The notes below the pieces were generated by a model. It searched no databases and had not been told where the DNA came from. It saw only the letters and a program-made list of their open reading frames with translations. Positions 48,931-59,105 of a DNA stretch of 64,000 bases are shown here, piece by piece. How positions within the stretch are numbered: the stretch's first letter is position 1; each line of letters begins with the position of its first letter. The position numbers were made by a program, and so were the translations under genes. This DNA is from Cyathus striatus (taxonomy: Eukaryota > Basidiomycota > Agaricomycetes > Agaricales > Nidulariaceae), in assembly GCA_025738555.1 (NCBI GenBank), contig JAOVFP010000007.1, positions 620,001-684,000 on the forward strand, read 5' to 3'.

Positions 48931-50685
48931 CTACCTAATTCGATCTGCCTTCCGTTGCCTTCCTACTATCATAGCGAATTCAATGGATACTTCTCTCAAA
49001 TGCCCAGCCAACTCATGTGCCTCCTCTTCACGACGCAGCTCATGCAGACCATAGTAGAACCAAAGAATTAAAATCAACAAAAATGCCGGAACCATACCCC
49101 ACACAAAAAGAATAATCATCTTTAGGAGAGCGACACAATAGCTTACGCATGCGCGGAGGTACCCATCCTGACAGCGAGATATTGTCAATAAATTCAAAGT
49201 AAATGGTTGTTCGTTACCTTGGGGCTTTTCCATATGATAATAGTAGGCCGTACATCTCCTGGTTCCGAGGATGCACTTGCTATATACTGGGAACCATGCT
49301 TAGGAGAACAGTACTGGTACCTGACATCAGCATATATTATAAAATAAGTATATGTTTGCAACAAACCACAACTGCTTGAACTGCCATTGGTACTTTATTA
49401 TAAACTGTTAGTCTTTATAGTTTCCACGCTTACTAAGGACACATACAAAATCTGTCATGGGCTAAGGCGGACACTCTCTTCTTGGTTTGTAGGTCCCAAA
49501 GATAGACTTCTCCTGTATTGCTTCCACTTATGATGTAACGATCGGATAAAGTGAAAGCTATCTGCACGACGAAGTTACGATTGATTTGCAATTTCAGTTT
49601 TCCTGTCCAAGTAGGCCGATCGGTGAGGTCATAGATATCAATTCCATCCACCAGATTCAAAATCAGTAACACTCTTGAGCTCTCAGACCAAGTCATGTTT
49701 CCTCTAAAATCAATGAATGGTCACTCTCAGTCATTTATATTAGGGATTACTGTATGGTACACTCACATTCTCCTCTCCACTTTGTAACGCCATGATAATC
49801 GCTGTGGTTTCACCACGTCCCAAGAGACACTATGGCCCATGTTAGCTATTAATACTAGTGGAAGATAGACTTGAAGACTTACATCTCCTTCATATCCAAA
49901 TATCCAACCATCACAGACTGACCATTATTGTAAAAGATAACAGATCGAGGTAAACCTCTTCGATTATGGGGTATATCACAGGCTCCACTTGATCGAGATT
50001 GAAGCATGCGAGACGAGGGATCACTGAAAGCTTCGTGCCCATCATATGCGAGCAAACGAAATTTTGCTATATTTTATAAAATAAGATGATAGATCATTTA
50101 TAATTATGCTCAGGGGAAACGGTCAACTTACCATTGTTTTCTTCGGTGACAACCGACAGCAAACAGCATTTACCTCTTCCCACTACAGCCAATCGCGTAT
50201 CTACTGAGTCCATATCTTCTATTGGGGTATTGAGCACCGTGATAGCACAGCACAGTTCAAATGCAGACTAGTGAATAAGTCAGAAGGGTCAAAAGAAGTT
50301 ACATAGGTATATGTGAGTACCTGTTTTGTACTCCGCCATAGTTTCAACGTGCCATCCAACCCCCCCGACACGAGAAATACTGCCCGAGAACGATGAGGAT
50401 GTTTGATCTACAACACGCACACAACCTGCCCCTGCCTTGCGCTAATTCTTTGAATCTTCTTCCTGGAGTCGGCATTCCAGAGCATAATATAACCATCATC
50501 CGCTGGATGTCAATTAATGCAATTATAACGGTAATTCTAACATGAAATCGTTGTACGTTACCTCCACTGGCAAGGATATCTCCCTCAGGAGAGAATCGCA
50601 AGAAATTAACCGCCCGGAAATGCCCGTAACAAGTCAATGCACGATAATACTGAGGAGCCTCATTCGCAGGTGTAACTTCCGACAT
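48931..50685 (-). CDS. WD40-repeat protein 2 with C-terminal membrane segment (one suspect stop)
   Basis: ATG at 50,685 (MSEVTPANEAPQYYRALTCY). Blades: VNFLRFSPEGDILASGG / intron / ADDGYIMLWNADSRKKIQRI, then VSGGLDGTLKLWRSTKQ, LAVVGRGKCCLLSVV, RSVIFYNNGQSVMVGYLD, LILNLVDGIDIYDLTD, IAFTLSDRYIISGSNTGEV with YLWDLQTKKRVSAL, and QYIASASSEPGDVRPT with IIIWKSPK. The last exon encodes a hydrophobic span (IILFVWGMVPAFLLILILWF) and a charged tail ending at 48,931, so the propeller is probably tethered to a membrane. A TAG between VCVL and IKHPHRSRA near 50,411 interrupts blade 2. It may be a real nonsense codon or a mis-modelled junction. Confidence 0.65.
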
Positions 50686-51122
50686 AAGAGCTGCAAGGAA
50701 TCAAATTTGAAGAACGTAGTCGGGTGAGTACCCGTGTACTCTCACCTGCATCCTTTAACCAGTTTACAAATAACCTTCAACTCATCTTCACCAGTCATCT
50801 TGGAAACATGCAAAAACACACATCTATTATCTAGGGCCTTGACCAAGGCAAGATGCTCCAGATGCGCATCTTTTCATGCTCATGTAAAAAACGTGCCTAC
50901 AGAAAGATACACCAGCCGAGGCGAAAATGATCAATGGTCTATGACTTCGAAACTGTTATGCATCAAGTTATCATTCAGTACTAAGTATGTACAATAAAGA
51001 ACATTGAATTTGAACTTGATACGGTAAAGTTAATCTTGATCTGTAGCTTCAAGTAAGCTCATAAATTAGTTATGATTTAAGTGAACAGAATTAGGCCACA
51101 AACCTTGTCGAGAGGGTTGTCC
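50686..51122. other. Intergenic
   Basis: Spacer between two minus-strand genes. No coding, repeat or RNA signal I can support. Confidence 0.5.
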
Positions 51123-52121
51123 TCAATACATATATGTTTTTATCGTTTGCACAGTAACCCACCCAGGAACTCCATTCACAAGACTTAGGCGATATTTGGC
51201 CAATTTGGGATGCGGGTGCCCGGATCTCACGACCTGCCAATTACGGGTTTCCTCCATCATCCATGCCTGTAACTCGCCTTTACCAAACAAGTGGAGATAT
51301 ATGTCCCCTGGGATTGCTGTGGTATTCGAATCTGGTAGAGGTGCTTCAATTCGAGAATTACCAGTGGATTCAAACCAGCCCAATGTTTCATGGATTCCGC
51401 GTATCTTGCACTCTTTCCGGGATGAGGACGTGATGTATTCTTATCAACTTTCGGTAAGGCGATCGGGGGTACATATGGAGGTTCACAGACTCACCAACGT
51501 TAGACCCGTGTCCTGGGGGTCTTATTATTCGGTAAGGAGTTTGTGATCGTAGACTGTTAACACGGGCAACAGAGTTACGCTCCGGCCCTGCAAAAGCAGC
51601 CCTCTGCAAAGCTCCCTCGAGATTATCCTCAGGTACTGGCGTCAAAGGTGAAGAACTATCATCCGAAGCTGGGTCTTGAACGATTGGGACATTAATCTGA
51701 GCATTATATGAGCCATTTAAATGTGATATTTAGTGATTGTATGAAACATATTTACCTGGAGCCGCTTAGCATGCTTGTTTCGTGTGGTTCTATCTATCAG
51801 CGTGAAAGATTGATGGTGAATGGGTATCTCCTAATTCTTTCAATATTCTGACAGCGAAGTCGGCAACGATATCAATTAACGTACGTCTTGCTCAATAGCA
51901 CGTTTGCCTCTGTGAGGAATATGTACACTGCTCTGCAACTCGAATAACACAGTAGTATTAACCATGACACGCAGAGAAGATGGGAGGATGGTGAACAAAA
52001 AGTGAATTTCTACAGATTGATTCCTGCTTATAACGAATTCCCGGAATGCACTGGAATTGAACAAAGGAAAGGTATAAATAATAATAATTAATAAGATGTC
52101 CAATCCCATTAGTGTGGGCAT
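51123..52121 (-). CDS. Orphan protein beside the WD40 genes
   Basis: Minus-strand exons: FREFVISRNQSVEIHFLFTI ... IPHRGKRAIEQD (about 52,045-51,885, GTACGT donor); DDSSPLTPVPEDNLEGALQR ... TPYRIIRPPGHGSNV (about 51,690-51,500); and ETLGWFESTGNSRIEAPLPD with GDIYLHLFGKGELQAWMMEE and GVPGWVTVQTIKTYMY, stop at 51,123. The 'GDIY.H ... W..... HP.....YRL ... G.P.WVT' pattern recurs in agaricomycete orphans of unknown function. The 5' end is uncertain: the ATG at 52,121 would add a hydrophobic leader that could instead be intron. No internal stops in the exons joined. Confidence 0.45.
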
Positions 52122-52294
52122 GTGAGCAATGAGAGGGCAGCATGGCTAGCATGGCGTGTCATGCATTTATGATAGCCAATCAAGTTGATGTTTTTTGCAT
52201 GCCTCATTGTAGCTACGTCATGTTGGCTTGAACTTGTTTAAACAAGAATACGTGTACTACGTAGACAGCTCGTTTATGAAGTGTATAGCTACGT

Positions 52295-54111
52295 CTAGTA
52301 CAAGATATCTATCTCTCTATTTTCAGCTTCGAGCCACTCCAACACATGGTCTCTCAGTTTTGTGGACAAATGATTAAGAAATTGTTGCATGTAACTCGAG
52401 AGCGACAAGTATCCATAGTAGATATGAATCGAAACCCAGTGGCCGAAATCTTTAGCATAACGCCATGTTGAAAACAGCGGATACAATTGCAAGTTTGTCA
52501 ACTACCCTCGAGAACATTAGTTAAATCCAGCAGGAATCCAATGCACGTACTTACGCTAGTGGTATAAGAACGATATACAATGATTAAAATGACAGCTCCT
52601 ATCATGATCACAAAGCCTCATTGAGCTACTTCATCATTGGTCAGAATCTTCGATGGGTGTTTGAAATCAAATCATAAATCTAAATCCTGATAAAATGTAC
52701 GCATGTAAGATTGACAACTTCTTCTATGTGTTCTCGCGTGCTTCTTTCTGTATGAGGAAGTCATTTAAAATCACTTAATTATGTATGAAATGACATTAAC
52801 TTGCCAACTGCACCCTCCCATACATTAACTTGCAGTATCTTATCAGCTGTTGCTGCGGCAATGATCTCTCGGTCTTCGATTTGAATGCACTGTTGAAGAG
52901 TGACATCAATAATAAAACAAAGGCAGTAAAAGACCTCTTACCGCTAAGGCTTTGACGAAGGCCCCTGGATATTGATAGCGTTAGCGTCTTGAGTTGTGAA
53001 ATGGATGTAGTACGTAAAGTAAATACTCGCCATTCTCCAGTGTTTGTAGCACCGCTCCAGAGCGCACATTCCAAATGTTAATACGCCCATCGTGTGAGCC
53101 ACATGCCACATGACGACCATTGTTTAGAAATATGGCTGCGACGGGCTCATTGCGTGATTTATTCGTCATGATATGGAACTTCTTCACAAATTGTAGTTTG
53201 TCGATTGAATAAACAGCCATCCCGCCTTCAAGGTGGGATATCAGTATATACTGACAATCCTGGGATAAAGACGAGTAGCCTCTATATTCAGAAGTATATT
53301 GTATTAGGGATATCGAAGGCAGTGGTAGAAATGACAGTGAGGCTTACAAAAATCGGAAAGCCGGAGTTATCCTCCATAGTTTCACATTTTCGGTCAGGTT
53401 CCAGCAGCTAATAAATAGATATTAGAATAAGATTTATTTATATAAAATTTAGATCAGTGTACACAATACTGTGATTAAGATACGTAACAATAAGTTTTGT
53501 ATCATTGTTGATGAGATGAAGACAGCGGCCACAGATGCGAGTATCTTCATCGTCATCATTCTCCAGAGACCTTGCATCTGGTTTAGGGAGAATATTAGTC
53601 GTTGCGAAGTGTTCTGAAATAGGTCAGGTACAACAAAAGTAAAAGTGGTCGAATACACACTACTAGTTAGCTTGGTGGCGATATGTATTTCAGATCCGAC
53701 TGCAAGGGCTACCAGCTGGCCAGATCTACTGACTTCGATAGAGTACCCAGGAGCATCCCAAAGTCCAGTCAGTATTTCAGAGCCGGGACTCTATGATTTG
53801 GTTCTACTGTGCGTCAAATTCAATGAACCAGAATGATATAAACATACATTGAAATCATTGATATAGAAAGTTCCACGCAGACACCCGCAATAAATTTTGC
53901 AGCGATGGGCCAGATCCCAAGCAAGTGATATAACAGGTGAATGCATCTGAATGCGATGAAGAACATCTCCAGCATTAACGCCGTAGATAATTACCAGTCC
54001 ATCCTCACTACTGCTAGCCAAGTATTCCCCGGTTGGAGAGAATTTCAGAACATTGACCGAATCTTCATTATCTTTTCTGTGGGACCAGGTACTCAAGTAG
54101 GTGGGATCCAT
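52295..54111 (-). CDS. WD40-repeat protein 3 with C-terminal membrane segment
   Basis: ATG at 54,111 (MDPTYLSTWSHRKDNEDSVN). WD40 blades: VLKFSPTGEYLASSSEDG, VISLAWDLAHRCKIYCGC, then after an intron EVSRSGQLVALAVGSEIHI, RICGRCLHLINNDTKLIVTY, NVKLWRITPAFRFL, YILISHLEGGMAVYSIDKLQ, AAIFLNNGRHVACGSHDGRI with NIWNVRSGAVLQTLENG, and EIIAAATADKILQVNVWEG. The next-to-last exon gives a hydrophobic span (GAVILIIVYRSY). The last exon gives a Y/L-rich tail ending EAENREIDILY at 52,295. Order and intron positions parallel paralogue 1, so the two are tandem duplicates. No in-frame stop was found. The likely role is a membrane-anchored beta-propeller scaffold. Confidence 0.7.
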
Positions 54112-54864
54112 CAGCGAGTGTGTTGGGGTTGCGTATCACACCCAAATGATCGATTTAGCATATATATCCCGATGAGTCAACAACATGCATGAATCTGGAG
54201 GGTCTCCTCGATTGCAAGGAGTTGCCGCGTTAGAGCTTACGTAATTACCAAGATAGATGTGACATTAAATGTGAGCAATCAGAGTTCTTCGTTAGCGGTC
54301 TTGAACTTTACAATCAGAACGTCAAATCAAGATATCAACTCCTTGCAAACAGGAGACATGTGCCCCGGTGAAGCATGACCCCCTCGTGTCCTTATCTTTC
54401 ACCTTGTCTGGGTGTCACCATACCGCATGAAGAAATCCTCGTGCGCCTTCCTTAGCGGCATGTGTTAACTTGTGCAAGATAGATGGGTTTGTATTTTTTT
54501 CAATTTTCTTCTTTCCATTTCAGACAGCATCTTCCAAGTGGTCGGCTTGTGTCCCGTAGCCTGTCTATAGCAAGGCCAGGCAACCATTACTGAGTTAGGT
54601 ATCTGAGGATTGTCCTTGACCAACGTGTATGTTTTTCCGATCATAATTACTCATCATGCTAATAATTTACGGTGCCAATAATTAGAGATCTTAGATTGAA
54701 AATGGCTGACTTGACATAACAAAGGAATTAGAGACAAAGACACTACGGAAACGAAACCCCCCGTCCTCGAAATTCTGCCACTATCAGCGACCGTAAGTAA
54801 ATCTCACAAAATCCTTTGAAATAAATCACAACGATATATAGTAAAGTGCACTAGCAGTGCTAAC
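54112..54864. other. Intergenic between divergent genes
   Basis: Separates the minus-strand WD40 gene from the plus-strand gene starting at 54,865 and presumably holds both promoters. No repeat or RNA gene recognised. Confidence 0.5.
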
Positions 54865-55433
54865 ATGGATGAAGATATTGACATGGATACCAGACGGAGT
54901 AACACTGCAGCTATAGTAACTCCGGGTAGTAAAAGCATGGTACAAGATGTGTGTAGAACATGTCCTATATTATTTTATGCATAAATTTAGTTGAGTGACT
55001 ACCATCGCATTGGTCATATCCAGTCGGTCGATGTTGATGAAGACCCGGGAATTTCAAATGATACGGTGCGTAGAGCCAAACATAGTGCGTTCTTAGGCTC
55101 ACGAATTTTTTTTCTTTGAAGTATGAGCCAGGTGAAAAACGCCACATCGACAGCATATCCCATCCAAATGATACCGAACACACAATAAAGGGGCTTCGCT
55201 CACACGAAACAGACAATTTTGCAGGGCGTGCTGTAACACCATTTCAAGCAATCAAGGTACGTAGTTAACAGATGTATATCGTAATTCTTTTTATTTATTA
55301 GTAATGCCTGTATTTAGGGAACACTTGCAAAGTTATTTGGATCAGGATTAAGGAAAAGTAATAGCATGGTGACCAGAGAGGATAATCACGCAGATAGCGA
55401 AGAAGCGTCAAAGGGGGCTCAACATGAAGGGGC

Positions 55434-56257
55434 ATAAGTGTTAGCAAACTATTTTCATATTAACTCCTGGCTATATGATCATGTGTTCTTATAAGCATGG
55501 AGTTTTATGATCACCTCTAAATTATATAGTGTTCTATACTATTAGTGATTGTAATAGTGATCATAAATGATCATTTAGAGATATAGGTGGCATATTGGGG
55601 TGAATACTAGTACTGATGGGTTTCTATGGACTATTACTTGTTCTAATGGATTTGTAAATGATCATAAGTGATCATTAAGTGGTGCAGGTGGCGTAATGAG
55701 ATATTAGTGATACTAATAGATTTGTAAGTGATCATAAGTGATCATTAGGTGATCTAGGTGGTGTAATGGGTTATTAGTGATACTAATGGATTTGTAAGTG
55801 ATCATAAGTGGTCATTAGGTGATCTAGGTGGTGTAATGGGTTATTAGTGATACTAATGGATTTGTAAGTGATCATAAGTGATCATTAGGTGATCTAGGTG
55901 GCATAATGGATTATTAGTGGTACTAATGGATTTGTAAGTGATCATAAGTGATCATTAGGTGATCTAGGTGGCATAATGGATTATTAGTGGTACTAATGAA
56001 TTTGTAAGTGATCATAAGTAATCATTAGGTGATCTAGGTGGTGTAATGGGTTAATAGTGATACTAATAGATTCATAAGTGATCATATGTGATTATTAGGT
56101 GATCTAGATGGCATAATGGATTATTAGTGGTACTAATGGATTCGTAAGTGATCATAAGTGATCATATATGTCACATGCATTGTGTATGTCACAGATGTCA
56201 CGTTTGTTATGGATGTCACACGCGTCACAGATGTCACATATATCGCATTTGTCACAC
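55434..56257 (+). repeat. KDZ-B left inverted repeat with tandem units
   Basis: About 180 bp of terminal sequence, then about seven units of about 68 bp with AAGTGATCATAAGTGATCAT, TAGGTGATCTAGGTGG and ATTAGTGATACTAATGG. It ends in TGTCACA-type DNA whose reverse complement is found at 58,215-58,310. The units are sisters of those in KDZ-A. Confidence 0.9.
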
Positions 56258-57030
56258 TTTTACAGATGTCACACTTCTACAGATGTCACAAATGTCACAC
56301 CTTCGCATATGTCACACTTTCACATATGTCACATGTGTCACAAGTGTCACACTTTCGCATATGTCACGGATTCACACGTGTCACACTTTTACATATGTCA
56401 CACGTGTCACACATGTCACACTTTCACATGTGTCACACTTTCGCATATGTCACACTTTCGCATATGTCACATGTGTCACACTTTCACATGTGTCACATAT
56501 GTCACACTTTCACATGTGTCACATATGTCACACTTTCGCATATGTCACGGATTCACACGTGTCACACTTTTACATATGTCACACGTGTCACATATGTCAC
56601 ACTTTCACATATGTCACATGTGTCACACTTTCACATATGTCACGGATTCACACGTGTCACACTTTCGCATATGTCACACTGTCGCATATGTCACACTTTC
56701 ATATATGTCACATGTGTCACATGTGTCACACTTTCACATATGTCACGGATTCACACGTGTCACACTTTCGCATATGTCACACTTTCATATATGTCACATG
56801 TGTCACACTTTCGCATATGTCACACTTTCACAAATATCACACTTTCACAAATGTCACACTTTCACAGATGTCAAAGGTGTCACACTATGTCATACTTTTA
56901 CATATGTTGCATATATATCACACTTGTCACACTATATTACACAATGTCATACTTTTACATATGCTACACTTGTCACATTTGTCACACTCTTACATATGTC
57001 GCCCCCATCACATTTACTTGTATGACACTC
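56165..57030 (+). repeat. TGTCA satellite (9- and 17-bp units)
   Basis: Units of 9 bp (CATGTGTCA type) and 17 bp (CACTTTCACATATGTCA, CGGATTCACACGTGTCA) are strung together for about 0.8 kb. All three plus-strand frames stay open (285, 297 and 403 codons) because the repeat lacks stops, giving C/H/T/S-rich peptides. This is repeat DNA, not a gene. Confidence 0.9.
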
Positions 57031-58214
57031 CTATTATATAGTTACATATGTCACATTTCCAAATTCATGTTACACCACACCTGTTACAACCATTATACTT
57101 ATCACATGTCATACATCTCTTATATGTCAATATTACACCTGTTAGATTCTAACATCTGTCACACTTTGTTCACTACCAAGCTTGTTACTGACAAGAGTGC
57201 TCCAATATTATACACCCCCATAACCCAGTCAAGGCTGTCAATTTTGCCAATCAAACACATACATGTCACATATCCCAACACATCACATTTATTCACATTT
57301 TATTCACAGGTCACACATCTCTCATTTGTAATACTGTACAATTCTGTAACAATGAAGATTGAACAGTAGTGAGTACTGCTAAGAGGGACACAAGAAATCA
57401 TATACCCCAATAATCAATCAAGAAATAAATATCTGATTGGCTAATGGAAAGTGTGACAAAAATATAAGTGATGTGATAATAGAAGCAATAACTGAATGGA
57501 AGATATAGATAAGGCAACATAACCAGACCAGGTTACTGAACATGCTTAAAGTTGGTTAGACAAAATTAGAATCTAAGTACAGTTATATCTACTATAGAAT
57601 CTGATAGACTAATTAAAACATAACATTGTAATTGCCAGAAAGTAGTATTGATATAATGTGATTTTTGCCTAGTGCTATGAATGTTGAATTCAAATAGTGG
57701 GAGATATATGATTCTCTTAAAGTAGTCTAGTGTCTTTGTCATATAATTTGTAATGCACATGAATCACTAGGTGAGCACTTTTCATGTAACCTTTTCATGT
57801 GACATGTATGATATGTGTTACAGCAGATGGTTGCAATGCAATGCCAAGAGAATGATAGACTGGTAGATGCAAAAAGCTGTCAAGGGTTTCAAGAATGGTA
57901 GGAGAGTCTGTGACTGGTGTAATTTTACTTTTTGACAGGGAGAGTACCTTGACAAATCAAGATGATACTTGGTAAAATTCAAAATTGGTTAATGTCACAC
58001 AGAGTCAAATGTAACCACATGTTAGGTGTCACTATTGTTCAATCATGTTTCACTTTTGATCCTTATATTTGACTTATATTTGACTCTGTGTGATATATAT
58101 CCAATTTTGCTTTTTACCAAGGGTATCATGAGAATGAAGTGTGATATGTGTGACAGATGTGAGAATGTAAACAGGTGTAATATTGACACATAAGGAGTGT
58201 ATGACATGTGAGTG
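57031..58214. other. AT-rich core of KDZ-B
   Basis: Decaying TGTCAC motifs to about 57,330, then plain AT-rich DNA without transposase or other gene. Around 58,060-58,100, TTGACTTATATTTGACTCTG repeats a nearby motif. Confidence 0.6.
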
Positions 58215-59105
58215 TGACAAATGCGATATATGTGACATCTGTGACGCGTGTGACATCCATAACAAACGTGACATCTGTGACATACACAATGCATGTGACA
58301 TATATGATCACTTATGATCACTTACGAATCCATTAGTACCACTAATAATCCATTATGCCATCTAGATCACCTAATAATCACATATGATCACTTATGAATC
58401 TATTAGTATCACTATTAACCCATTACACCACCTAGATCACCTAATGATTACTTATGATCACTTACAAATTCATTAGTACCACTAATAATCCATTATGCCA
58501 CCTAGATCACCTAATGATCACTTATGATCACTTACAAATCCATTAGTACCACTAATAATCCATTATGCCACCTAGATCACCTAATGATCACTTATGATCA
58601 CTTACAAATCCATTAGTACCACTAATAATCCATTATGCCACCTAGATCACCTAATGATCACTTATGATCACTTACAAATCCATTAGTATCACTAATAACC
58701 CATTACACCACCTAGATCACCTAATGATCACTTATGATCACTTACAAATCCATTAGTATCACTAATAACCCATTACACCACCTAGATCACCTAATGATCA
58801 CTTATGATCACTTACAAATCTATTAGTATCACTAATATCTCATTACGCCACCTGCACCACCTAATGATCACTTATGATCATTTACAAATCCATTAGAACA
58901 AGTAATAGTCCATAGAAACCCATCAGTACTAGTATTCACCCCAATATGCCACCTATATCTCTAAATGATCATTTATGATCACTATTACAATCACTAATAG
59001 TATAGAACACTATATAATTTAGAGGTGATCATAAAACTCCATGCTTATAAGAACACATGATCATATAGCCAGGAGTTAATATGAAAATATTTGCTGACAC
59101 TACTC
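58215..59105 (-). repeat. KDZ-B right inverted repeat with tandem units
   Basis: Reverse complement of the left end: TGTGAC motifs, then about eight units with CACTTATGATCACTTACAAA, CATTAGTACCACTAATAATC and CACCTAGATCACCTAATGAT, then the 180-bp terminal repeat ending GCTGACACTACTC. Confidence 0.9.

Larger units (their letters stand above)
55434..59105. mobile_element. KDZ-B: 3.67-kb non-autonomous KDZ element in an exon
   Basis: Left terminus ATAAGTGTTAGCAAACTATT; right terminus, read inward, GAGTAGTGTCAGCAAATATT. These are the same two ends as KDZ-A, in opposite order. GAAGGGGC (55,426-55,433) and AAAGGGGG (59,106-59,113) are candidate 8-bp target duplications with two mismatches. It contains no transposase. 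The terminal inverted repeats are unusually long (about 0.82-0.89 kb, including the arrays), and the core is a TGTCA satellite plus AT-rich DNA. It would depend on a KDZ-A-type transposase. Confidence 0.88.

Noticed and set aside
56158..57369. 403-codon open frame (C/H/T/S-rich protein)
   Set aside because: All three frames of the strand are open through the TGTCA satellite, and the peptide only mirrors the 9/17-bp repeat.
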